NCBI GenBank assembly: GCA_017941705.1
Contig: JAGAVX010000049.1
Coordinates: 1-46,062 of the forward strand
DNA: 46,062 bases
Source of the DNA: Atopobiaceae bacterium
GTDB taxonomy: Bacteria; Actinomycetota; Coriobacteriia; Coriobacteriales; Atopobiaceae
Reading direction: 5' to 3'
Part shown: positions 17,966-27,321 of the stretch, in pieces
Layout: each line of letters opens with the position of its first letter
Numbering within the stretch: the first letter of the stretch is position 1
Program-made: the position numbers and the translations under genes
Notes under the pieces: model-generated
The model's input: only the letters and a program-made list of their open reading frames with translations
Databases searched by the model: none
Told to the model about the DNA's origin: nothing

Positions 17966-19855
17966 ATGAGATTGGCCCGTGAGGACCGCTTTGCCCAGAT
18001 CGAGCCGCTCTTGGGCAAGGTGTTGCATCCGGCACGATATCTGGATCACGAATGGGGAGCCCAAGAGCAGCAGGACGGACCCTTCCACGTATGCATGATC
18101 TACGCGGACACGTATGAGGTGGGTCAGCCAAACCTTGGCATAGCGATTCTGTACAACGAGCTGAACAGTGCGGAGGGTATCTCGTGCGAGCGGGCGTATC
18201 TTCCCTGGGTCGATATGTCTGCGCTCATGCGCGAGCGTGGCGTGCCACTCCTCTCGCTGGAGACGTCATCGCCAGTCGCCTCGTTTGACGTAGTCGGATT
18301 CACGCTTGCCCATGAGCTGGTTGTCTCGAACGTGCTGGAGACCCTCGACCTTGCCGGAATCGCCATCGCGGCGGAGGACCGCGACGAGGATGACGCGTTC
18401 GTCATAGCCGGGGGTCCGAGCGCATGGAACTGCGAGCCGCTTGCTCCCGTCTTCGACGCCGTGCTGCTTGGCGATGGCGAGGAGGAGATCGTCGATGTGG
18501 CGCGGTGCATTCGCGATGCTCGGGCAGAGGGTCTTAGCCGTCAGGAAATACTCCTTCGTCTCTCGCAGGTAGAGAGCATATACGTTCCAAGCCTCTACGA
18601 GGTCGTGGTTGACGAGACGTCGACCAGATGGGGCTACGCCGTGCCAAAAAAGGGAAGCGGCGCACCTGAGGTGGTGTACAAGCGTTGCATACCAGACCTC
18701 GCCGCCACGGAGCCGGTTGCGCAGCGTATCGTTCCCTATATGGGAATCGTGCAGGATCGCTTTGCCATAGAGGTGCTTCGCGGATGCGCGCGTGGCTGCA
18801 GGTTCTGCCAGGCGGGGATGACGTATCGTCCCGTGCGCGAGCGTCCGGCCGAGCAGGTGATCGAGGCGGTGACCGACGGTCTGGCGATGACCGGCTATGA
18901 CGAGTGCTCGCTTTCGTCGCTGTCGACGACCGATCACTCTGAGTGCGCAAGCATGCTCAATCTACTCAACGAGCGTACGAGGGACCTTGGCGTGAGGGTT
19001 TCGATTCCCTCGCAGCGTCTGGACTCGTTTGGCGTCGACATGGCATCTGCGGTCTCTGGCTCACGTAAGGGAGGTCTCACGTTTGCGCCAGAGGCCGGCA
19101 CGCAGCGTCTGCGTGACGTCATCAACAAGAACGTCACGGACGAGGATCTTGAGCGTGCCGCGCGCAACGCATTCGAGAACGGTTGGCGGCGCATGAAGCT
19201 GTACTTCATGATGGGCCTTCCGACTGAGACTGACGAGGACATACTCGCCATTACCGCTGCCGCCCGCCGGGTCCTCGAGATCGGTCGTGAGATCTGCGGG
19301 CGTCCGCGAAAGGGCAAGGGCGGCGTCAGTGTCTCGATATCTGTGGCCGTATTCGTGCCAAAGTGCTACACGCCGTTCCAGTGGGTCGGCCAACTCGAGC
19401 GTGACGAGGTGCGCCGTCGGCAGCAGCTCCTCCTGCAGTCGGCGCAAGACCGCGACATCAGGATCTCGTACCACGATTCCGACGTCTCGGTGATCGAGGG
19501 CGCGCTTTCCAAGATGGGTCGCAAGGGCTTTGAGGTTATCCGCGAGGCATGGCGGCGCGGATGCCGCTTTGATGCGTGGACTGACCAGTTCAAGTACGAC
19601 GTATGGTTGGAGGCGGGTCGTGCAGTGGGCGTCGACCTTGAGGAGGTGGCGACCGAGTCGTTTGACCTCGAGGCGCGTCTGCCGTGGGATCACACCTCTC
19701 CCGGGGTGTCCAAGGGGTTCCTGCAGCGAGAGTGGCGACGGGCCCTTGGCGGTGTGACGACGCCAGACTGCACCATGACAAGCTGCACCGGGTGCGGCGT
19801 ATGTCCGAGCCTTGGAGTCTCCAACAGGATTGCGGGTGATCGCCATGCCAGGTAA
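17966..19855 (+). CDS. TIGR03960-family B12-binding-type radical SAM protein
   Basis: 629 residues. The N-terminal region (about 40-220) resembles the cobalamin-binding-like domain of TIGR03960 proteins (CMIYADTYEVGQPNLGI, AGGPSAWNCEPLAP). The radical SAM core follows, with the 4Fe-4S cysteines C274, C278 and C281 in GCARGCRFCQAG, SSLSTTDHSECA and FAPEAGTQRLR. The C-terminus has a cysteine cluster (CTMTSCTGCGVC). The substrate is unknown; the family typically pairs with DUF2344 proteins, as here, and is found next to ribosomal genes. It starts 11 bases after the DUF697-like gene, with GAGAGG close before it. Confidence 0.9.
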   Translation: MRLAREDRFAQIEPLLGKVLHPARYLDHEWGAQEQQDGPFHVCMIYADTYEVGQPNLGIAILYNELNSAEGISCERAYLPWVDMSALMRERGVPLLSLETSSPVASFDVVGFTLAHELVVSNVLETLDLAGIAIAAEDRDEDDAFVIAGGPSAWNCEPLAPVFDAVLLGDGEEEIVDVARCIRDARAEGLSRQEILLRLSQVESIYVPSLYEVVVDETSTRWGYAVPKKGSGAPEVVYKRCIPDLAATEPVAQRIVPYMGIVQDRFAIEVLRGCARGCRFCQAGMTYRPVRERPAEQVIEAVTDGLAMTGYDECSLSSLSTTDHSECASMLNLLNERTRDLGVRVSIPSQRLDSFGVDMASAVSGSRKGGLTFAPEAGTQRLRDVINKNVTDEDLERAARNAFENGWRRMKLYFMMGLPTETDEDILAITAAARRVLEIGREICGRPRKGKGGVSVSISVAVFVPKCYTPFQWVGQLERDEVRRRQQLLLQSAQDRDIRISYHDSDVSVIEGALSKMGRKGFEVIREAWRRGCRFDAWTDQFKYDVWLEAGRAVGVDLEEVATESFDLEARLPWDHTSPGVSKGFLQREWRRALGGVTTPDCTMTSCTGCGVCPSLGVSNRIAGDRHAR

Positions 19856-20612
19856 GCCGCCTATTGGAAAGCCGGACCTTGAGAGACTGCGCGTGCGCTT
19901 TGGCAAGGATGGGCGTCTTGCCTACTTGGGACATCTCGAAGTCATCAACACGATCGAGAGGTCGGTGCGCCGTGCGGGCCTGCCCTTCTCTGTCGGCAAC
20001 GGCTTTGCCCGCCGCATGCGCATCCAATTCTCGCAAGCCCTGCCAGTGGGCGCGGCATCATCCTGCGAGTACTACGACCTCTACCTGACACAGCACGTGG
20101 AGCCCACGCAGGCGCTGGCGGCTCTTGCCGCAGCCACGCCACTGGCACTCGCGCCGACGCAGGCAGCCTACGTCGCGGGTCGCGTGCCGGCGCTCGAGGC
20201 GTGGCTTACGAGATCTCATTGGTCCGTGAGGCTGCTTGGCATGGGCGATGCGTTCGAGCCAGAATGCCTCGACGAGGCGCTGGTGCGGCTCAGGGAGCGT
20301 GGGTCGATTGACTTCATGCGTGGTGACAAGCCCAGAACCATTGGTCTCTCGAACACGCTTGTCTCTTGGGAGGTCGGCTCTTGTGCCGAGGAGCTCGGAA
20401 TGCGTGCGATAGACCTCTCGCTTGACACGAGGTCATCGAACCTTGGCGCGCTGCGTCCTGCGGTCCTCATCGATGCTGCCTTTGCGCAGGAATGCCTTGC
20501 ATCCACAAGCCTGGACTCGATGCGTGTGTTGCGTGACGACCAATGGCACGAGGGGGAAGATGGGGGCCGCATCGATCCCTACGACGTGTCCATTGCGGTT
20601 CGGGCGAGATAG
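19845..20612 (+). CDS. DUF2344 / TIGR03936 radical-SAM-associated protein
   Basis: 255 residues, with RLRVRFGKDGRLAYLGHLE near the N-terminus and GLPFSVGNGFARRMRIQFSQ, the hallmark segments of the DUF2344 family. In many bacteria this domain is fused to the C-terminus of the radical SAM protein; here it is a separate gene whose ATG overlaps the upstream stop by 11 bases, implying translational coupling. Function is unknown, but the obligate pairing suggests a joint RNA- or protein-modification role (inference). Often an RNase E/G gene follows before rplU; none is present here. Confidence 0.88.
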   Translation: MPGKPPIGKPDLERLRVRFGKDGRLAYLGHLEVINTIERSVRRAGLPFSVGNGFARRMRIQFSQALPVGAASSCEYYDLYLTQHVEPTQALAALAAATPLALAPTQAAYVAGRVPALEAWLTRSHWSVRLLGMGDAFEPECLDEALVRLRERGSIDFMRGDKPRTIGLSNTLVSWEVGSCAEELGMRAIDLSLDTRSSNLGALRPAVLIDAAFAQECLASTSLDSMRVLRDDQWHEGEDGGRIDPYDVSIAVRAR

Positions 20613-20635
20613 GACGAGCTCGTACGGTTTTCTGC

Positions 20636-20681
20636 TTGTCTTGTGGAGCCAATCAACCACAAGACAACATCTTGTGGTTGA
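20636..20681 (+). promoter_or_regulatory. Two mutually exclusive 11-bp hairpins
   Basis: TTGTCTTGTGG (20636-20646) pairs perfectly with CCACAAGACAA (20657-20667). TCAACCACAAG (20653-20663) pairs perfectly with CTTGTGGTTGA (20671-20681). Both stems need the shared core CCACAAG, so only one can form at a time. A T6 run (20701-20706) lies 19 bases further on. It could be a switchable transcript end for the radical-SAM operon or a protein-binding operator before rplU. Confidence 0.6.
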
Positions 20682-20730
20682 CGGTATCCTCACTAAGGCG
20701 GTTTTTTGCGTCTGGCAGGGCTTTTGGCCA

Positions 20731-20759
20731 TTGACCAGAGGCATGGTCGCTAGTAAGAT
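20731..20759 (+). promoter_or_regulatory. Candidate promoter of rplU-rpmA
   Basis: TTGACC (20731-20736) and TAAGAT (20754-20759) are separated by 17 bases. The -10 box ends 41 bases before the rplU start. Confidence 0.6.
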
Positions 20760-20800
20760 AGTTGACTGTTGCACTAACATCAGCAATGAAGGGTTTGGAC

Positions 20801-21109
20801 ATGTACGCAATCGTTTCTACTGGTGGCAAGCAGTATAAGGTTGCCAAGGGCGACGTCATCGACGTCGAGAAGCTTAACGCGCAGCCTGGCGACAAGGTCG
20901 AGCTTGACGTTCTTATGCTGAACGACGGCGAGACGACGGTCGTTGATGCTGCCACTCTCGCGGAGAAGAAGGTCACCGCCGAGGTCGTTGAGCAGTTCAA
21001 GGGTGAGAAGCAGCTGGTCTTCAAGTTCAAGAAGCGCAAGCGCTATCATCGCACCAAGGGTCATCGTCAGAACCTGACCAAGCTTCAGGTCGTCGAGATT
21101 CCCGCATAA
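20801..21109 (+). CDS. rplU: 50S ribosomal protein L21
   Basis: 102 residues, the normal length, beginning MYAIVSTGGKQYKVAKGD, with the KFKKRKRYHRTKGHRQ signature of L21 in its C-terminal half. It binds 23S rRNA in the large subunit. The start at 20801 is set by AAGGG seven bases upstream and by the family N-terminus; an earlier in-frame start adds 13 residues not found in L21. Paired with rpmA, 45 bases downstream, and closed by the terminator at 21429. Confidence 0.98.
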   Translation: MYAIVSTGGKQYKVAKGDVIDVEKLNAQPGDKVELDVLMLNDGETTVVDAATLAEKKVTAEVVEQFKGEKQLVFKFKKRKRYHRTKGHRQNLTKLQVVEIPA

Positions 21110-21154
21110 CTCGACCCAACAAGAACCACCACCAAGAGATAGGCAGGTATAGAG

Positions 21155-21406
21155 ATGGCTCATAAGAAAGGCTTGGGCTCTTCGCGCAACGGCCGCGATT
21201 CTCATGCTCAGCGACTCGGCACCAAGATCTATGGCGGTCAGGCAATCAAGACTGGCCAGATCATCGTCCGTCAACGCGGCACGCACATCACCCCGGGTGA
21301 GAACGTCGGTCGCGGCAAGGATGACACCCTGTTTGCTCTCGCCGACGGCGTCGTCGAGTTCAAGAAGGGCAAGAAGCACTACGTTCACGTTCGCACGCAG
21401 GCGTAG
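21155..21406 (+). CDS. rpmA: 50S ribosomal protein L27
   Basis: 83 residues beginning [16 protein letters not shown], the mature-type N-terminus that reaches toward the peptidyl-transferase centre. There is no cleavable extension of the Firmicute kind, and no Prp protease gene between rplU and rpmA, so the two absences agree. The ribosome-binding region is AGGCAGG. Confidence 0.98.
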   Translation: MAHKKGLGSSRNGRDSHAQRLGTKIYGGQAIKTGQIIVRQRGTHITPGENVGRGKDDTLFALADGVVEFKKGKKHYVHVRTQA

Positions 21407-22923
<1,517 letters not shown>

Positions 22924-22924
<1 letters not shown>

Positions 22925-24048
22925 TGGCAGACCTGTCAAAAGACACAGATATCGTGGTCGTAAAGATAGGATCGTCAACGCTGGTAGATGAGGCTGGCGC
23001 CGTCGACCGCGCGTTCATAGCGGATTTGTGCGAGCAGGTCATCGGCCTGCGCTCAATCGGCAAGCGCGTCGTCATCGTCTCTTCCGGAGCTGCCGCGGCT
23101 GGCATGGAAAGGCTCGGCTTTGACAGGCGTCCCAGCGACATGCCAAGCCTCCAGGCGTGCGCCGCCTGTGGGCAGGCGGCCTTAACCGAGGTGTATGCCA
23201 CTGTGCTCGCTCGCCATGGCATCGCGTGTGGACAGGTGCTGCTCACGAGAAGAGACGTGATCGATCGCGAGGGCTACCTCAACGCACGCAACACGCTCGA
23301 GCGCCTGCTCGATCTGGGCGTTGTGCCGGTTGTCAACGAGAACGACACGGTCTCGGTGGCCGAGTTTGCCTTCGGCGACAACGACATGTTGGGGGCGATC
23401 GTTGCCACGCTCATCGGTGCGGACCTCTACGTCATCATGTCTGACATAGACGGGCTCTACACCGACAATCCCGCCACGAACCCGCAGGCGACGAGAATCG
23501 ATCGCGTCGAACGCGTGGATGCCGAAGTCATGGAGATGGCCGGCGGGGCGGGAAGCGCCGTCGGAACCGGTGGCATGGTGACGAAGCTGCGTGCCGCACG
23601 AGCCTTGCTTGCGGCTGGCATCCCGACGGTCATCTGCAGGGGCCGTCAGCCTGGCGTGCTTGGCGACGTGGTTGCCGGGCGCAGCGTGGGAACGCGCTTC
23701 GAGCCGCCTTTGGGGTGGAGCCACGAATCGCCACGCAAGTTCTGGATCGGCCTTGCCGAGGTGCCTCAGGGAACGCTCACGCTGGACGAGGGGGCCTGCG
23801 CTGCCGTCATCAAGCGTGGGGCCTCGGTGCTGCCTGTTGGCGTCATCGGGACCGAGGGAACCTATTCTGCCGGTGACGTGGTCAACGTCGTGACGCCGCA
23901 AGGCACGCTCATCGGCCGCGGTACCGTTCGCTACTCGTCTGACGAGATGGTCCGCGTGCGGGGCCTCAAACTCGACGTGATTGCGCGCTTCATGCCCGAG
24001 AAGGAGGGGCAACCCGCCATCCATCGTGACGAGCTGCTCGTATTCTAG
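22924..24048 (+). CDS. proB: Glutamate 5-kinase
   Basis: Phosphorylates glutamate to gamma-glutamyl phosphate, the first committed step of proline synthesis. The 374 residues have an amino-acid kinase domain (VVKIGSSTLVDEAG; VVNENDTVSVAEF; GTGGMVTKLRAA) and a C-terminal PUA domain (about 280-370), as in E. coli ProB. Its start overlaps the obgE stop, which implies coupled translation. The usual partner proA is not next to it or elsewhere in the window. Proline feedback inhibition is known for the family and is assumed here. Confidence 0.96.
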
Positions 24049-24125
24049 GACTTGCATCGCAAATGAGGGCAAGCGGCTTGGGAGTGCCGGGTGCAAGGAT
24101 GTGACGTGTCTGAAAGGGGAGTGCC

Positions 24126-24842
24126 ATGCCAGAGAACGAGATCGACTCCGCTCTGGATGCCTTTATGGGGCATAACGATCTTCCGTCCCTGGGCGAGGAC
24201 AGCGCGCGTACCTATAGGCTGGGCATCATGGGAGGCACGTTCGATCCAATCCATCATGGGCATCTCGTTACCGCCGAGGCAGCCTATGACAGGCTTGGTC
24301 TCGATGTCGTCGTCTTCATGCCAGCGGGAAGCCCCGCCTTCAAGCAAGGCAAGAAGATCGCTTCGGCGGAGGATCGCTACGCGATGACATTGCTGGCGAC
24401 GTCTGACAACCCGCACTTCTTGACAAGTCGCTTCGAGATCGACCGCAAGGGTGTCACCTATACGGCCGAGACGCTGAGGAGGCTTCGAAAGCTCTATCCA
24501 GACAATGTCGAGTTTTACTTCATCACGGGCGCTGACGCCATCAACGAGGTGGTCAGTTGGCGTGACGCGGAGGACATAGCCCGGCTAGCGCATCTTGTTG
24601 GCGCGACACGTCCGGGATATGACCTTGCCACCGCCGAAGCCGAGCTCGCCGCTTCGCAGATGAACTTCGATGTGAGTTATCTCAAAGTGCCCGCCCTGGC
24701 CATCTCGTCAAGCTACCTGCGAGACCGTGTGGCTGCCAATCAGAGCCTTCGCTATCTCACACCGGACTCGGTGTCGGGGTACATCTATAAAAAGCAGCTC
24801 TACGGAGCTGCCCCTCGAAAGCATCCGTGCGACAAGGAGTGA
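24126..24842 (+). CDS. nadD: Nicotinate-nucleotide adenylyltransferase
   Basis: Adenylates nicotinate mononucleotide in NAD synthesis. The 238 residues contain the nucleotidyltransferase motif GGTFDPIHHGHL (from about residue 37) and the C-terminal ISSSYLR signature. About 30 residues precede the core beta-strand, an extension relative to the usual 200-residue enzyme. AGGGGAG lies before the ATG. Its place between obg and yqeK/rsfS is the common bacterial order. Confidence 0.95.
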   Translation: MPENEIDSALDAFMGHNDLPSLGEDSARTYRLGIMGGTFDPIHHGHLVTAEAAYDRLGLDVVVFMPAGSPAFKQGKKIASAEDRYAMTLLATSDNPHFLTSRFEIDRKGVTYTAETLRRLRKLYPDNVEFYFITGADAINEVVSWRDAEDIARLAHLVGATRPGYDLATAEAELAASQMNFDVSYLKVPALAISSSYLRDRVAANQSLRYLTPDSVSGYIYKKQLYGAAPRKHPCDKE

Positions 24843-24854
24843 GGGAGTCTACCT

Positions 24855-25520
24855 ATGCCATACGATCGCGACTCGTCGTGGCAGCTTGAGGCTGCCGAGC
24901 CGAACTACACCGCTGACGAGCTGGCATGCATGCATGCCATTGCCGATGACCTCAAGAGACACATGAAGGCTGCAAAGCCCAAGCGCTACGATCACTCGCT
25001 CTCCGTTGCACGTACGGCAGAGCGGATGGCATGCATCTATGGTGAGAATCCGTATCTCGCCCGCATTGCGGGCCTGCTCCATGATTGGGACAAGGTCCTG
25101 TCACCCAAAGAGCAGATGGCCCTTGCAGACGAGCTTGGCATCGACCTGGGCGTTGACGCGCATCTCGTGCAACCGCTCTTGCACGGCATGACAGCCGCTC
25201 GCCACCTGCCCGATCGCTATCCCACGATAGACCCAAGCGTCTGGCAGGCCATTGAGCGCCATACGATCGGAAATGCCCATATGAGCAGGCTCGACATGAT
25301 CATCTTCGTCGCCGACGGAATAGAGCCGATTCGTCGTGACGTCGATGCAATTCATGACGTCCGAATGATGGTCGATGCCCGCGAGCCTCTGGAGGATGTA
25401 TATTGGACTTCGTTCTATCATGGAGTCTCGTATGTCATCGAGACGCAGCGTTATCTGTATCCGGGCACGCTCGACATATACAATGAGCTTGCCCTACAGC
25501 GCAAGCCATCAAGAGACTAG
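24855..25520 (+). CDS. yqeK: YqeK family HD-domain nucleotide hydrolase
   Basis: 221 residues with the HD phosphohydrolase pattern: YDHSLSVARTAERMA, the metal-binding LLHDWDKVLS, HGMTAARHLP, RHTIGN and FVADGIEP. Characterised YqeK proteins hydrolyse diadenosine tetraphosphate symmetrically to two ADP. It is in the standard order nadD-yqeK-rsfS. GAGGGAG precedes the ATG. A possible tie to the Ap4A-activated CBS-pyrophosphatase in this window is inference only. Confidence 0.93.
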   Translation: MPYDRDSSWQLEAAEPNYTADELACMHAIADDLKRHMKAAKPKRYDHSLSVARTAERMACIYGENPYLARIAGLLHDWDKVLSPKEQMALADELGIDLGVDAHLVQPLLHGMTAARHLPDRYPTIDPSVWQAIERHTIGNAHMSRLDMIIFVADGIEPIRRDVDAIHDVRMMVDAREPLEDVYWTSFYHGVSYVIETQRYLYPGTLDIYNELALQRKPSRD

Positions 25521-25528
25521 GAGTACGT

Positions 25529-25945
25529 ATGGCAGTAACACCCCTCGAACTAGCCAAGGTCGCGGCCACCGCAGCTGATGACAAGAAGGCAACCGACATC
25601 CTCGTGCTCGACTTGACCGACAAGTCGGACGTCTGCGACTACTTCGTCATCTGCACGGTCGCCAACAATCCCATGATGGATGCCGTCGTCGAGGCCGTCG
25701 AGGAGAAGGTGCGAATCAACTGCGACGAAAAGCCCCTTTCCGTGGAAGGGCGTGCTGGCGCAACTTGGGTGCTCGTCGACTACGGTGCAGTGGTGCTGCA
25801 TGTGTTCCGCGAGGAGTCCCGCGAGTTCTATCGTCTTGAGCGCCTGTGGGGAGATGCTCCGCACGTGCATCTGGAGCTCGAAGGCGCTACGCCGGAGGAC
25901 CAGTGGGTTACCGTAGGGGAGCAGCCTGCGGACATGCCAATGTAA
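25529..25945 (+). CDS. rsfS: Ribosomal silencing factor RsfS
   Basis: Binds L14 on the 50S subunit and blocks 30S joining when nutrients are low. The 138 residues show the family core: KKATDILVLDLTDKSDVCDYFVIC, EGRAGATWVLVDYGAVVLHVF and REFYRLERLWGDAP. AGGAG precedes the ATG and the gap after yqeK is only eight bases. Last gene of the obgE operon, closed by the hairpin at 25968. Confidence 0.96.
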   Translation: MAVTPLELAKVAATAADDKKATDILVLDLTDKSDVCDYFVICTVANNPMMDAVVEAVEEKVRINCDEKPLSVEGRAGATWVLVDYGAVVLHVFREESREFYRLERLWGDAPHVHLELEGATPEDQWVTVGEQPADMPM

Positions 25946-25967
25946 GTGCATCCAAAGAGAGCGCATG

Positions 25968-25999
25968 CGCGGGGTCTGCATCCTATTGCAGGCCCCGCG
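25968..25999. terminator. Bidirectional hairpin between rsfS and dinB
   Basis: CGCGGGGTCTGCA (25968-25980) pairs with TGCAGGCCCCGCG (25987-25999), 13 bp with one G-U pair and loop TCCTAT. It lies between converging genes four bases beyond the dinB stop. The U-tract is weak on both strands. Confidence 0.65.
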
Positions 26000-26003
26000 T
26001 TAT

Positions 26004-27269
26004 CTACAGGTTTCTAGTGTCCATCGGCAGGGTGTCCGACTCGTCTCGTTTGAATCTGAGGTCGCGCCCGTATGAGAGGATGTCATTGCCAAAGCGTTCC
26101 CTTATGTCATCTGTGGCGACGGAGAGTGCACGGAGGTCACGTCTTTGGCGCTCTTCCCTTCGCTCCCCATTGGTTGCGAGGAGGTCGAGCTGATGCGGTC
26201 TCGTCTCGTCAAAGCCGCTGACGCCGACCCCCACGAGTCTGACTCCGGTTCCCTCCCGCCAAAGGCCGTCGAGAAGGTCGACAGCGACTGCCCCAAAGAC
26301 GTGCTCGTCGTCGGTCGGCTCGTCTAGCTGACGCTGAGCCGTATGTGTGTGGTGAATGTCGAACTTAAGCTTGAGCGTCACCTGAGAACCCTTGAGACCC
26401 TTCCTCCTCAGGCGCCTGCCTGCCATTGCGCTCACATGCGCAATGGCCGCCTCGAGCTCGTCGCGTTCGATGAGGTCGTGTGCAAAGGTCCTCTCGTTGG
26501 ATACCGACTTGACCTCATCGGGTTCGTCATAGCCACGTACGCGAGAGGACTCGAGCCCTGCGGCGCGTTGCACCATTCGCGGCCCAGAAACGCCAAAGAT
26601 GGTGCGCATGCGTTCAGGGTCCTGTTGCGCAAGCTGTCCAAGCGTCTTTATGCCGAGCTGCGAGAGCCGCTCTTCGCTCGACTTTCCTATGCCACTCATG
26701 ACCCGTACGGGAAGCGGGGCAAGAAACGAAGCCTCCGTTCCGGGCAGGACGATCGTGAGCCCCCGGGGCTTCTGTCGGTCCGAGGCGATCTTGGCGACGG
26801 TCTTGTTGACGCCGATGCCGATCGAGCAGGTGACACCAAGTTGGGAGACGCGCTTCTGCACGCGCTGGCAAATCGCAATGGGGCTTTCATGCGAGTATCG
26901 TCCGGGAGAGACATCGAAGAAGGCTTCATCGATGGAGACCTGCTCGACCAGTGGCGTCTCGTCTCTCAGAATTGCCATGACCTGGTCGGAGACCTCCTTG
27001 TAGCGATGGTGCCTACCGGGGGTCCAGATGGCTTGCGGGCAGAGTCGCTGCGCCTGCCAAGAGGGCATTGCGGAATGGACGCCGTACACGCGTGCCTCAT
27101 ACGATGCGGTCGACACGACGCCTCGTCGTTCGGGGGACCCGCCGACTATAACGGGCTTACCTCGCCATTGCGGGTGGTCGAGCTGCTCGACCGAGGCAAA
27201 GAACGCGTCGAGGTCCATGAGCCCGATCGCGCGTCCGTTCCAGGGTATGTCGATAGTCGATGCATCCAT
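26004..27269 (-). CDS. dinB: DNA polymerase IV (Y family)
   Basis: A low-fidelity translesion polymerase. The 421 residues show the catalytic motif LMDLDAFFASVEQ, SYEARVYGVHSAMP, VSIDEAFFDVSP with the catalytic Asp-Glu, SIGIGVNKTVAKIASDRQKP, a helix-hairpin-helix thumb (VMSGIGKSSEERL) and a little-finger domain. The tail after about residue 355 is basic and Arg-rich, with no clear beta-clamp motif seen. The ATG at 27269 has no Shine-Dalgarno site; a TAAACT hexamer ends six bases before it, which suggests a leaderless transcript. Methionine 18 is an alternative start, but it would remove the first strand. Confidence 0.95.
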   Translation of the reverse strand: MDASTIDIPWNGRAIGLMDLDAFFASVEQLDHPQWRGKPVIVGGSPERRGVVSTASYEARVYGVHSAMPSWQAQRLCPQAIWTPGRHHRYKEVSDQVMAILRDETPLVEQVSIDEAFFDVSPGRYSHESPIAICQRVQKRVSQLGVTCSIGIGVNKTVAKIASDRQKPRGLTIVLPGTEASFLAPLPVRVMSGIGKSSEERLSQLGIKTLGQLAQQDPERMRTIFGVSGPRMVQRAAGLESSRVRGYDEPDEVKSVSNERTFAHDLIERDELEAAIAHVSAMAGRRLRRKGLKGSQVTLKLKFDIHHTHTAQRQLDEPTDDEHVFGAVAVDLLDGLWREGTGVRLVGVGVSGFDETRPHQLDLLATNGERREERQRRDLRALSVATDDIRERFGNDILSYGRDLRFKRDESDTLPMDTRNL

Positions 27270-27275
27270 ACAGAT

Positions 27276-27281
27276 AGTTTA
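27276..27281 (-). promoter_or_regulatory. Candidate -10 box for leaderless dinB
   Basis: TAAACT on the minus strand, with six bases to the ATG, would place the transcription start at or next to the start codon. The -35 is weak (TTCGCA at 16 bases). No LexA-like palindrome was recognised. Confidence 0.45.
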
Positions 27282-27321
27282 GGGTTTTGCTTGGTTATGC
27301 GAACGGGACAACGCGCATGGC

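Noticed and set aside
20653..20681. An NrdR box
   Set aside because: The CCACAAG/CTTGTGG arms resemble it loosely, but the spacing and AT-rich centre of known boxes do not fit, and no nrd gene is near.
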